Assembly: GCA_029204225.1 (NCBI GenBank)
Contig: CM055110.1
Span: 1,936,659 to 2,000,658, forward strand
DNA length: 64,000 nucleotides
Direction of reading: 5' to 3'
Source of the DNA: Diphasiastrum complanatum
Taxonomy: Eukaryota > Streptophyta > Lycopodiopsida > Lycopodiales > Lycopodiaceae
Shown here in pieces: positions 21,970-33,679 of this stretch (positions within the stretch are counted from its first letter, which is position 1; each line of letters starts with the position of its first letter). A program made the position numbers and the translations under genes. Under the pieces are notes generated by a model. It was not told the origin of the DNA and made no database searches. It was given only the letters and a program-made list of their open reading frames with translations.

Positions 21970-22080
21970 AAACTAGAAAATGTCATCTGATGCTTTGTGA
22001 TGGTTGGTCATGAATGCATCTTCATCCACGTGATTCAAGACATGGGATGGTTCTGCAACTATGTATAGGCTCTGATACCA
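21970..22080 (-). pseudogene. Copia C: primer site fused to gag C-terminus
   Basis: The minus strand reads VDEDAFMTNHHKASDDIF up to the R insertion, continuing across R into FLDSRANEHM at 13280. The same block in element E is EADHDAFMTSHQ followed by DSGVT. TGGTATCAGAGC, the copia primer site, lies at 22080-22069, only about 60 bp upstream, so almost all of gag has been deleted. The tryptophan codon expected before FLDS is TAG. Confidence 0.75.
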
Positions 22081-22420
22081 TTTGGAAAAAAATTGAGCAA
22101 AGCGAAAATCCCTCGATGTAGTCAAATGACTCCGTTGATTCTACTCGATTTTGATTTCAAAGTTATCAGAATGCATATGGTCGATTATGTAAACAAACAC
22201 AGAGTCTAATGACTATTAGTTGCAGAAATAAACGTTAGAAAATTCAGACAAAACAATAAGAGAGTAGCATCAGACAGAATGATAAGGCAGAGTAGTATAA
22301 AATACACACTGACATTATTCTAAATGTAATAAGACAATGAATTGATACAAAAATCAAAGAATACAAGTCAAATGATATGACGAGCACAAGACATACTCAA
22401 AACTAACTCTTAGTTCTATA
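22081..22420 (-). mobile_element. Probable 5' LTR end of copia C
   Basis: The sequence beyond the primer site should be LTR on the minus strand. It is A/T-rich with no frame. I could not find a second copy, and the LTR start is not placed. It ends TTTTTTCCAAA beside the primer site rather than with CA. Confidence 0.35.
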
Positions 22421-23411
<991 letters not shown>

Positions 23412-23447
23412 AAAAAAAAGAAAAAAAAAGAAAAAGAAAAAAAGAAA

Positions 23448-24344
23448 CATGATTCAATTCCAACAATTAAAAAATTTAATTAACATAAAGATAGCACATT
23501 AGAAAAAAAAAATGGACAAAAAAAGGGCCCTATAAGAAATGACACGTACGAGGGAGATAAATCAATAAAAGTAAGCAAATAACATTTTTATAGTTTCTAT
23601 ATGCATCTGCTTGCACTATTTTTAATGCAAACCATTCGAACTATTGTAGTCACATCAAAAATAATTTATGCTTAACCACAGTTCAAATGTTGAAATACTT
23701 CTCTCCCAAAATTTGGAGTATTTTAAAAAATAATATTTACAAACAGTAACTGTGAAAATTCTAAAAATCAACATCACTTCAAAGATGTGATTGCTACCAT
23801 CTCCAAAGAGGAACATTTACTTGTCGCCATCTCCATCTCCAGATATGAACATTTGTTTATTTGTTTATCACCATTTCTAAATATGGCACGTCCATATATT
23901 CAGATGAGTTTTATACTATATTGGATCTTATTTAACTTTTTGAAAATCATATTTTATTGTCATCATCTTGTTTATTTATTTTTTCTCTATGACGCCCAAG
24001 CTTTATCATCTTCATGTGGATCTTCCTTCAAAATTGTCAAATTCTAAGATGATCCATTATAGGGAAGAAAAACTAAAACATTTGGATTTATGGTCATTGG
24101 GAATATTATACATTCATTAGAACATCTTGATTTCCATTAGGTTACTCAGTTGATAATTTATGTGTTCTTTTAGGTTATTGTGAGAACTTGAAAACATATG
24201 GTAATGCATATTCAATGCAAAGAATATATTTTCTACAGAAAAACTGAAGTAAATATCAATGGTGTATCATGATACACAGATGCGACGCTCATGCGCACAA
24301 TAGACAATGAGCGAGATAGGATTTCTCCAACACGTCAAAGTACA
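23448..24344. other. No recognisable gene
   Basis: A/T-rich, unremarkable apart from a near-duplicated phrase at 23800-23860 (CATTTACTTGTCGCCATCTCC and CATTTGTTTATTTGTTTATCACC). It may hold the upstream part of the LTR that follows. Confidence 0.4.
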
Positions 24345-24947
24345 TTAAATAAGGCTTAATAAGGGCTAACTATCCCTCAAGACAGTTATGTTTAGTTAAG
24401 TTAGAGCATTGTCTATAAGTAGCCAAGAGACATCATTCTCAGGATCTTTTGGCTCATTTGCAAATGAGAGAGCTCCTAGCTTCCTCCTTGTGAATAAGAG
24501 CCATGGGATGGTCATTTGATAGGTCTCATGTGCCCTATCCACATAAATCCATATTCTACTCCATGCTTTGTAATCATTTCCTCATCCTTACTATTATTTC
24601 ATGGAAAACAACTTGTTTTTAGCTTCTTATGGATATGCTATCTTGAATGCCTTGTACTTCTTTTGCTCTTAGCTTTGATTTCATTGTTATAGCTATTTGT
24701 TTGGATTTGGCACATGGCAACTCCTTCAAATTCTGGAACTATGGTTGTCTCAGACACCTATTGACACATTGTTTAATCAATTGGTTTTGTTGTGACATAT
24801 GATTCTAACCAAGGTGCTCTTTTCTTAGTCTTCCATAGGGCTAATTTAACACGATAGTCTGATGGTGTCGTCTAAAACTTTGAACTATCGGCCTTTGCGA
24901 ACTAGCGTGCACCACACTTTTCAACAATCCTTGGTTGGTCTTCAAGT
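24345..24947 (+). mobile_element. 5' LTR of gypsy relic H (start uncertain)
   Basis: Positions 24345 to about 24715 match 42115-42480 (shared phrases AGAGACATCATT, GATATGCTATCTTGAATGC). The stretch ends CTTCAAG beside a TGGTATCAGAGC primer site (24948-24959), so this is an LTR. The true left end could lie upstream of 24345. Confidence 0.65.
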
Positions 24948-24959
24948 GGTATCAGAGCA
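24948..24959 (+). promoter_or_regulatory. Primer-binding site of H
   Basis: TGGTATCAGAGC, complementary to the initiator Met tRNA 3' end, two bases after the CTTCA LTR end. Confidence 0.8.
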
Positions 24960-25349
24960 AGGCTTGCAGGGGGATCGAAAGGTGGAGTTTGGAGTTCTTC
25001 TTTCTAGCTTTTTGGTATAAAAATACAACTTTTTGGCTACAATTTTTTCTATTGATGTAGTAAGTCGATTGTATCTTTTATTTTATTTTTAGCCTCTAGA
25101 ATTGAGATGATAACATCGAATTAGAAAGGAGACTTATATATTGTAAGTCGTTGGTCCATTGATTTGAAGCTATTATGAAGATATAGAAGTTTACTTAGAT
25201 TTGGTTTAGTAATTGAATATACCTACTAACATTTCTTAGGAAATTTTCATTTGATAGTAGGTCACGATATGTAATTCACGTAGTTGATGAGATAGACATA
25301 TCCGTCAACTGAATTTAATCCATTTCCTATGAATAGATAGTCCAATAAT

Positions 25350-26160
25350 GTCAAGAGGTGCTCCTAGTGGTGGAATCAGATTTATCAACAATTAACTATG
25401 GCACTTAATGAGTTAACTAATCAAAATATTTTAAAGAATCAATTTTTTGCAAAAACGAAATCACTAGCCTCACACTTTCAGCTTGAGTTGTTCATTGGAA
25501 CTAAGCATGATAACAAGTCGGAAGTAGTGGAAGATTGGCTAAAGCAGCTAATCTAACCTCCAAAATTTTACGGAAGATAATAGAATAAAATCCGTAGTTC
25601 TATTTCTTAGGACTAAAGCATCCTTGTGGTGGCGTGAGTTCTCTCCTAAACTATCCACTTGGGAGAAATTTTTGAAGTTCTTTCCAACAAAAGAAAATTA
25701 GTAGTTGATCGATCTGATAACTATCCAAAGTTTATACATTGTAAATGAAGAATAAAACCTTAGATACTGATATGCAAGAGCCTGTGAATCTGCTAACATA
25801 AATTTCCTTTGTTCGATTCGAAGTTAGCATTGTGGCAATTTATCCTAGGCTTGCCAATTAATTATCCAAATGAGTGCAAAAGTAACACACTTCATACTCT
25901 CTGTGATGTGATCCAGACCACCAAAGCCTACGATTCTACAGTTGTAGCATCAAGAAAGCAGTAGCAGTAAATTCCATGAACATCCAAGCCAAAGTAAGGG
26001 GAAGAAAAAATTTTGAAATTGAAATTGAATTTCGATGAGTTGGACAAACTCGTGTCGAAACATTAGGAGAAAAAAAAAACTTGTCTTGGAAGAAGGCTAA
26101 AACATCAAACATTTGCTATATTTGCAATAAGCTTGGACATGTGATGGAATGTTTAAGGAA
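25350..26160 (+). pseudogene. Gypsy gag relic (element H)
   Basis: Broken frames give gag landmarks in order. LFIGTKHDNKSEVVEDWLKQL lies near 25490-25550. ASLWWREFSPKLSTWEKFLK (about 25618-25677) is the conserved tryptophan-rich gag core. CDVIQTTKAYDSTVV is near 25900-25950. A zinc knuckle-like CYICNKLGHVMEC is near 26118-26156, one residue short between His and the last Cys. Several stops and frameshifts interrupt it. The WWREF pattern suits a chromovirus or other plant gypsy. No pol follows. Confidence 0.65.
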
Positions 26161-27372
26161 CAAATTGGCAACTCAGATGATTGAAATGTCAAGAGAAAAA
26201 TGTATCAAATTGGAAATCAATTTGTTGAATTGTGAGTGTGGATGTACATTTAGTATTGTTTTTTTCTTGTCTAATGAATTCACATGGCACCCTTCAATTA
26301 GCATTGTGTTGTATATCCTTGGCACACAAAGTTCCATTTGTATATTCTTCATCACTCACTCATTTGATGCCTTCATGTGGCATTCTTGGTGCATTGAATT
26401 GGCATGGTATATCATTATATGTAACCCAATTCATATGGCACGTTTTGCAAAGTCCTAATGGTATTCTTTAGCAATAGAACTTAAATATGATGCTCAACAT
26501 ATGCTTCATCATCATATTTTCTATGGTGATCCTTTATTTATATAACCATGTGATACCCACAAAGCTTATTCAAGCAAGGTTCTAATTTTCACAAATTACT
26601 ACATCCACAATTACATTTTGGTGACTTCGATATGTACATGTCAATCGGATTATGTTGATCCTTTTGTACTCTTCTTCCACAATTACATTTTGGTGACTTT
26701 AATATGTACATGTAGTCAATTGGATTATGCTCTTCCTTTTGTACTCTTCTTCCACATATACATTTTGGAGCAGCTTTTTCAATATGTTCATTTTTCCAGC
26801 AATTCCCATATTCTTGCATCAACATTTTCCTTAAACTAATATTAAACATTGAGTCTTTTCAAAGTGGGAGATTTCTAGGTCATATGCATCATGGTGGGAG
26901 ATTTCTAGGTCATATACATCATGCACGAGTGACTCCGTACAAATTGGAGGTCAACATGTTATTATGTCATCTTGATCATACATTTTGGGGATCTGGGTTC
27001 ACAAATTGTTATTTGGAAGCTATCAAATCCATTCATGAATCACATGGTTTTTGGGCTGTAAATCACATCCTTCAGGACCTTGGACAATATAAATTAATAA
27101 ATCGGCCTTTGAACCTCAAAATTGTGGTCGAGATGGTTTAAAGATCAGCTACTTAGTTCATAGAGAATGGTTTTCCATTATTTATAACATGCTTCAGTAC
27201 ATTCAGATACTTCAATACTGTCATCCAGTAATTTCATGGATTATTATTTAGTTGTGTTATGCATTTTGTTGTTTGCTTTTCAAATTTACAGGATTCTCTC
27301 TACCCACATTCCATTGTGATGTTTTAGCCTGTAAATGGATACAACTGAATCACATATCTATTCATTCATAGT
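26161..27372. other. Non-coding, with two local tandem duplications
   Basis: No protein motif recognised. A unit of about 70 bp (CCACAATTACATTTTGGTGA ... TACTCTTCTT) occurs about 2.5 times at 26600-26785. A 31-bp unit (GGTGGGAGATTTCTAGGTCA...) occurs twice at 26865-26930. Confidence 0.6.
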
Positions 27373-27432
27373 AAGGTCATATATAATGTCAACGGAGCAA
27401 TTGATCGAAGGAAGGCTAGACTGTTAGCACGA
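27373..27432 (+). pseudogene. Copia reverse transcriptase scrap
   Basis: Translates as YNVNGAIDRRKARLLA, matching the copia RT block [17 protein letters not shown] in element E near 47505. It is isolated, with no neighbouring RT motif, and followed by A/G-rich sequence. Confidence 0.6.
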
Positions 27433-27649
27433 AGAAAGGAAAGGGCAAGGCAAAAGGACATGAAAACCAATTCAAGCAAAAAATGCATGTGATATGCCAC
27501 GAGTTTCTGCAGGCATATTAATGCTATTTCTAAGTCTATAATCTATATGCAAGTTGTATTCAACCAACTAGACATGATAAATTCATATAGCTCGAGTTCC
27601 ATCCAGGCCAAATAGTTAGAATTAAGGTAGAATCATTGTGTTATTGTAC

Positions 27650-27887
27650 TGTGGGTCCTATCAGTGGATAAGGATCAGTTGGCCTCGCCACGAGGCAAGT
27701 CGACGGGACACGTGTCCCGCCAACGACAACCTGGGTCATGCATGGGTTGCCTGAGTGAACAACTATATGTATAGTGTAATTTCATTTAGAGAAACACAGT
27801 TGCTATGTGAGCTTGCTGTGGGGAGTGTTTTCTATCTGTGTTATTGTGTAGCATGATCTGTGTTCCTGTGCAAAGCAAATTCTAAGT
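27650..27887 (+). mobile_element. 5' LTR end of element Q (start uncertain)
   Basis: Identified by the primer site that follows. TGTGGGTCC at 27650 is a possible LTR start. The upstream half has a GCCTCGCCACGAGGC hairpin and a 16-bp palindrome with a CACGTG core, then a G/T-rich transcribed part. No matching second LTR is in the window. Confidence 0.5.
27704..27719. promoter_or_regulatory. 16-bp palindrome with G-box core
   Basis: CGGGACACGTGTCCCG is a perfect palindrome centred on CACGTG, the plant G-box recognised by bZIP and bHLH factors. Its place in the presumed U3 of an LTR suggests an enhancer role; that role is inference. Confidence 0.6.
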
Positions 27888-28020
27888 TGGTATTAGAGCC
27901 ATACAGGGAGTGTACACAGTACAGTGTCGCCGTTGAAGAGAGCTTCGGGAGAACTGTCTTCTGAGAGTTCGGGGTTTACGGTGGGTTGAAGACGGACAGA
28001 GAAACACTCGTGCAGAGAGT
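27888..28020 (+). mobile_element. Primer site and leader of element Q, truncated
   Basis: TGGTATTAGAGCC at 27888-27900 is one base off the usual copia primer site TGGTATCAGAGCC. The leader runs about 120 bp and is cut at about 28020 by the oppositely oriented copia pol fragment. Confidence 0.6.
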
Positions 28021-28881
28021 TTAGCACACAGAAGCTTGGTGAGCTTGAGACTGTGTGAGGATTAGCTCCTCTAGCAACCTTTTGATCCAAAGCACTTTCG
28101 TTGTTGTAGTAGTGAAAGCCTTATACTCAGTTTCACAAGATAATAGTGATACAATATCTTGCTTTTTGGAAAGCCAAGATATCAAGTTTCCTCCAAGATA
28201 TATGACATAAGCACTTGTAGATTTTTGATATGCTTTATCACTTGCAAAATCTGAGTCAGAATAGCCAACTATAGAAAGATCTTCACTTTTATACAATAAA
28301 CCGTAACCAAAAGTTGAAGATATGTATCTAATCACTCTCTTGGCCATTTTCCAATGATGAATAGTAGGATTTTGCATAGTTTGGCTTAACTTATGAACAC
28401 TAAAACTTATGTCAGGCCTAGTTATTGTGAGCCAAATTAAGAAGCCTATAAGACTCCTAAAAAGAGTGATGTCCACGAAGGATCTTTCATCACCTTTGTT
28501 AGGGTCTTTTATAATTTGCTCCATAGGAGTTTCTATACTCTTACAATCTAGCATATTGAACTTTTGTAACATTGAAAGAGCATACTTGGATTGACATACA
28601 AAAGCTTTATCATTAAGAAAGTCAATCTCTAATCCTAATATGTAGTGAATTTTTCCAAGATCTTGCATCTTGAACTCTTTTCCAAGTGTAACCTTGGTCT
28701 CCTCAACTAACTTGATACAACTTCCTGTTAGAATGATATCATCAACATAAATGAGAAGTATGACAATATCTCTATCATAAAACTTGACATACAAGGAAGG
28801 ATCATAGTTACTAAGATTAAATCCTAGTGACTCAAGAAAGGTGTTAAGTCAAGAATACCATGACCTTGTTTGCATAATAAA
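28021..28881 (-). pseudogene. pol: Copia RT and RNase H fragment
   Basis: The 257-codon frame (28794-28021) has the RT catalytic motif YVDDIILTG intact, then GKEFKMQDLGKIHYILGLEI, TRPDISFSVHKLSQTM, and RNase H blocks (YSDSDFASDKAYQKSTSAYV, LLSCETEYKAF). Upstream it extends, with a TGA, through SWYS and LNTFLESLGFNLSNYDPSL right up to the LTR end at 28882, so the two-ORF element appears to be inserted in this pol. The start of RT and the end of RNase H are missing. Confidence 0.88.
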
Positions 28882-29795
28882 TGTATGTATGATGATAAAC
28901 AGACTAGAGTGTATAAAGTTCACGATGAATTCTACAGCGACATAACTGGTTATCCAAAGATATTTGGATAAATTGGCATCCAAGAACACCAATGATGAAA
29001 CGATTTGGTCAAGGTCTGTAATTGTAAGAATAACTTTATCTTTCAGGCTCTTTAGACATCAAGAAAACAGTCAAAACTGACAGCAACTAGCAATTAGATT
29101 CATCAAGCAGAATCACATTAGCTAAAAGTTCTTCTTAATCAAACACAGAGAATTAGTTTTTATTGCAGGTTGCAAACAAGACAGAGCCTTAATCTATCCC
29201 ATTATTTGAACACATAGCTCATTCGGAGTTGAAGGAGTTTCTGCTAAAAATTATGTTTAACCGCTTCGGCTGATTCCCTACGCACATTAGTCAGAATTAT
29301 TACTTGCTGGTGTCATCTGAAAATCCGTGTTAGAGTAATTGAAATTCAGTATAACTTAAGAAATGAGTGTGATGCAAACAGAATAGTATCACAATCAATC
29401 ACAGATCATACAGAGTGTGTTTGCACAAATGATAAGAAGTAATTCTATGAGAGATAACAGAAGGAAAGAATGTTCAGGCTATAAGAACTTGCTCTTTGCT
29501 CTCTATTGATACTCAACTCTGCGTAGAAATGCGTATGTACAGTGGCACATAATGCTATCCTTATAGGAATGTTCTACAGCATCAATGTCGCTTACGAACC
29601 GTCAAATGTCGGTGTTGAACTTCTATTGCGTCTCTTTGGAACGTCACACCTTCGACTCAAAATAAGAATTAACAAAGTGTGAAATAGGCATTTACATGTA
29701 TTTAGGCCCTATAGCACATTTTATATATATGGAAATTGAGTTTTTTTAACAACATATGACAAAATTTGGATAATGTGAGATCATAAGACTCCACA
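28882..29795 (-). mobile_element. 3' LTR of the two-ORF element
   Basis: The minus strand starts TGTGGAGTC two bases after a polypurine tract and ends CATACATACA at 28882. The last ~560 bp match 11690-12255 in the LTR of copia A. The first ~350 bp do not. The flank beyond the end is interrupted copia RT. It is 914 bp if these limits are right; the 5' LTR was not found. Confidence 0.65.
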
Positions 29796-29797
29796 TA

Positions 29798-29810
29798 TCC
29801 CCTTCCTCAG
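29798..29810 (-). promoter_or_regulatory. Polypurine tract of the two-ORF element
   Basis: The minus strand reads CTGAGGAAGGGGA, 29 bp after the ORF2 stop and two bases before the LTR start. It supports the LTR-element reading of the two ORFs. Confidence 0.6.
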
Positions 29811-29838
29811 CTGTGTAGCAGCTCGCAAACAATCTGAT

Positions 29839-30699
29839 TTATGTTCTTCTTTGTCGCTTTCGGCTAGCTGGCTTGCTGTGAAAAATAGCCTTGGCTTGGG
29901 CTTCATTCTCTTCATTTTCTTGTTCCAATGTCAGTCCTTTTGTTGCTAGGAAATAGTTGTTCTTCTGGTTGTAGTCTTCTTGTAATGACAAATTTGGATA
30001 ACCACCCATTCCTTGATTGCCGATTGGTGCAAGGGGGTTATCAATTAGTGTATTATTAACAAGATGTGCATACCAACTATCCTCGGTCAGGATTTCAGAC
30101 ATCTCGGCAGAAGGGACAATTAGTGAAAGGGCAGCATATGTATATTCGGTAAATTTCCCTTTAATATATAGTTGTTGAACAAACAGGAGGGCATACGAAA
30201 TGAGAGAAGCAATATTTACATGGTTGTAAGTATAATATGGTCTAGTTATTGGGTTAGTGGAGCGAAGTATATTATTTGCCTTTACTTCCTCCAAATAACG
30301 AGAATAGTTAGTTTCCCAATCTGTGTAGATTTCCCACAGATCAGGGAATAAGAACTGATGAGTAACTCAGGAAGAAACTGATTTAGAGTTAGAAACAACT
30401 TCTTTCACATCAAAAATGTTAATTGATTCTAACTTATTCAAATACTCATCCAATGCTGGAAAAATATTATTTTCAAATGTTCTTAGATATTCTAAGATGT
30501 ATATATACAAGGATCCTGCGACCACATGAATATAGTTAGTTTGCACATTGAACTTGTTCTGAACAATGGCAAGGGCGAGGATTCTTTTTTGATGTATAGT
30601 TAGTCTAGACCATAAAGTATTTATGTTAGAAAAAGTCCAAGGGTTCTCCCATTGTTCTTTTGTGTAACCAAAAAGTTTAGGTAAAAAAAGGTTATCCAT
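29839..30699 (-). pseudogene. ORF2 of the two-ORF element, unknown function
   Basis: A frame of about 287 codons starting MDNLFLPKLFGYTKEQWENP, broken only by one TGA (30367-30369; CGA would restore it). I do not recognise it. It is rich in aromatic and aliphatic residues with likely helices (TIHQKRILALAIVQNKF, VHVVAGSLYIYILEYL-like), has no zinc knuckle, protease, RT or integrase motif, and ends with a basic tail PASRKRQRRT that resembles a nuclear localisation signal. It is the last frame before the polypurine tract. It could be a gag-like or accessory protein. Confidence 0.55.
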
Positions 30700-31008
30700 T
30701 CTCCATTGGAGTTCTGGACTACAAAAAGGTGAAATAACAAATGTTAGTTCCTGATGTCTGAAATTTTGACCTTAGTAGTGAGTAGACAATCTTGTTTTTC
30801 TTTACAGCTGCTCCACTTGGTGACGCCTGGGCTTGGTATGAAATGACACTTAACGCCTCAGTTGGTCTTCAGTAGCTTGTACCTCTGTAGCATCCTTGGT
30901 TTTAGTCTTTGTTTCTTGATCTCTTAGGATCTGCCTGCAGATGGTATCCATTTGGATGGCCTTTTCTGTGTCTAAGTTCTAATCCTAATTTTAAGTTATT
31001 TCATTATT

Positions 31009-32698
31009 TTAAGCTTCTACCCATGGACTTACATCTGTCTGCGTCTCCTGATCTTGTCCTTGCGCTGGTTCTTTTGCATCAGAAATCTGCATTTGGCCTG
31101 ATTGGAATTTGGCCTCTTCTAATTCTTCCTTCAGCTTCTCATAAGCAATCATCTACAGCTGCAGATATTGCATCTAGAAGGTCTGGATCATCCTCTCCTA
31201 GATTCTCTTCCATGCTTTGATACCTGCCATGAGATACGCAAGCACCGAGTGTGACTTCGACGCTGATTCGCCACAGTATTGCCTTTTCGGCCTGTTTCTT
31301 GTATATATGATTACCTTTCTTTAACATTTCTGCAAAATTTTGCAGTTGGGCAATTGATTCCTGAGCACTGCTGAGTTCATTGCTCAGCTCCGCATTACTA
31401 CTTTGAAGAGTAGTTGGCACTTGTCTCTCCTCCTACAAAAAAGCCTACAGGTTTTGAAGTTGTTGTTTAAGCAATATGTTCTCACTTTCGAAGGCGTTGG
31501 ACTGCTCTTGCATTTCTTCCAACACTTCGAGCGTGGCATCCTGCCTTCTTTTTGCTTCTTCAAGCTTTGTATCTTTTCTGCTCAGCTCCGTATTAGCTGC
31601 TTCAAGCTCCTCATTTCTATAGGCCAACTCAGCCTTTGTTTCGCTTAGCTCTATATCTTTTTGGGTGAGGTCTACTCGGACTCTTTCATACTTGAACCCC
31701 AGCTTCCTGGATACCCTCTCCAAGCTAGCAAGATGCTGAATAGCTGCCCGAGTATCTGGCAGTAGTGTTCTAAAAATCTTTTGATATAACTCGACATCGA
31801 GGATTGGTTCCTCGACATCGCTTTCGCTACCCTGCTGGTCATCAGAAAGCTGCTCTGCTCCTTGTGGTTCTGGCTCTTGTGGTATTTCAGCCTGATTATG
31901 CTCCTGATCAATAGTGTCCTCCGCCTCCTCTTCCACATTACTATTTCCTTCTTTGCTGGATAGTGGTGTGTACTGGGATGATGGCGAAGTCATCCTCACC
32001 GTGCTCCCTTGATTGGATGATGATGATGTGGCTTCCTTTGATGTCTGCATCTAGGATTCCACCTCAATTGATGGTGCTAGCTCTGGCAGTACTGGTGCAA
32101 TCCTGATATCCTCCTGTATTGTCAGCACACCAGCATGCATACATAAAATGCCCATCTGTTGACCCAGCCTGGAGAACTGATTAACTTTTATTAATTTACA
32201 GAATTGCTTGAAAGCAATCTGTCTGAAGGCAATTTGTTCTCCATTTAAAGCTCTCAACGAGTATCACATATTGGTACTTGAAATTGTGTACTCTTGTTCC
32301 GATAAAAAGATAGAAGCAAGAGAAAAGCGAACGAAGCTCTTGAGATTGGGGTCTTTTATGTAAGAGAGTTTGTATCCCCATTTCTCAAGATAAGCCTCTT
32401 CTTGAAAAACTCCACTCTTCGCAATGAAATCTGGTTTAGTAACTGGCATACTGTCGTCCATAGGCAATCCTAAGTCATGACAGTAAAATCCCTCGGTGAT
32501 AACAATCTCTTGATTGCATACGGTTGTAGAAATATGTCCTTCTTCTGTTTCGTCCAAATTGCAGATCAGCTCATGACATAAATCGGTAAGAATTACTGAT
32601 GGATTGAATTGAGAAAGACCTTCAATTGGCGCTCGAACAGCTAGTGGTTGTAATACTGGTATTACTGGCTTTGGGCGCGTTTTGAATACAATTGCCAT
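31009..32698 (-). pseudogene. ORF1 of the two-ORF element, coiled-coil protein of unknown function
   Basis: One ancestral frame of about 560 codons starting MAIVFKTRPKPVIPVLQPLA. It is broken by TGA (32264-32266), TAG (32051-32053), TAG (31445-31447) and TAG (31433-31435), all explained by single C-to-T or G-to-A changes. A one-base frameshift near 31147 follows, after which it continues to the stop at 31009. The first ~200 residues look globular (CHDLGLPMDD, LEKWGYKLSYIKDP). Then comes an acidic Ser/Glu-rich linker, then a long Leu/Glu/Lys coiled coil (about 31700-31330). The N-terminal pattern faintly recalls the plant-transposon-protein domain seen in some Tat/Athila-like elements; this is a guess. 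Confidence 0.55.
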
Positions 32699-33413
32699 AG
32701 TGCTTGCAGATGTAAACGCGCGATGACAGACAAGAGCTTGATCGCAACAATTCGCAATTCAGAGAGCAAGAGTGATGGAAAGTGGTAGCGACAACAACTA
32801 AAGTGTTTGAGGTTCTAGACGTATTGATAGTATTTCGGCGAATTAGACTAATATTGAATGGAAGCATGTACATACTCAATAATAAAGTGGCTAGTCCTAA
32901 AAACAAAAATAAATAAATAAATAAATAAACAAAATACACAAATGTTTCGCTTGGTATATCAAAGCGAAAATTATTATGCGAAAAATGCAAAGGTGTCGGA
33001 AGGTAGAAAATCCTGAAAAATGCGAAAGTAAGTGTCGCAATTTTCGTATTTCTACAATGGTAAATTTCAATGTAGTGTCAGGTTTTTCGCAAAGTATAAA
33101 ATGTAGCGAAGGTCTCGGATTTTCTGCAATACAAACAATGCAACATGTTTCGGCATTTTCGCTAAAATGTAAACTAGTTTCAGTTCGCTAATACTTCGGT
33201 AAAATAAAAATAAAAATAATAATAATTGGACAAAAAATGACGGCCTTCAAAAACTCATGTATCGGACATTAGTCATGGTAGCGAACTGATAATACAACTG
33301 CTCTCTTCTCTTGGAAATTAAACCCGCATTTGTCTCCTTGGTGAATGACTAATTTCTATTTCATGATTATTCCTGCATGTTTATTGATCATTGATTTAAG
33401 GTCAGGTGAAACC
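32699..33413. other. Probable leader/LTR remnant with GCGA-rich sequence
   Basis: No coding motif. It contains an AAAT tetranucleotide run (about 32907-32929) and an A/T-rich stretch (32945-33195) studded with TTCGC and GCGAAAA words like those in the A LTR. It probably includes upstream parts of the two-ORF element. It ends at the J target duplication AAACC (33409-33413). Confidence 0.5.
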
Positions 33414-33675
33414 TGTTAATAATTCGATATGCAACATCAAGCATTCACCATAAGCAATTACCACAAGAAGGTGGAAGAAGAACACGCATTGTCACTCTAT
33501 CACCCTACATCATACAGAATGTAAAATGTACAAATAAGCCCTAAACCCTGATAGAGAGGGAAAACCTACAAGTAGACTAATAGACTAGCCTATGGCTATT
33601 GACAGCTGGTCACAGCTGTCAACATTAATGTGCATCGTAAACAGTAACAATGCAGTTTATCATTGAATTCTAACA
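33414..33675 (-). mobile_element. 3' LTR of J
   Basis: 262 bp. About 14 substitutions against the other LTR over about 215 aligned bases, nearly all transitions. Preceded on the minus strand by the polypurine tract ATTGAGGGAGAG (33687-33676). Confidence 0.92.
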
Positions 33676-33679
33676 CTCT

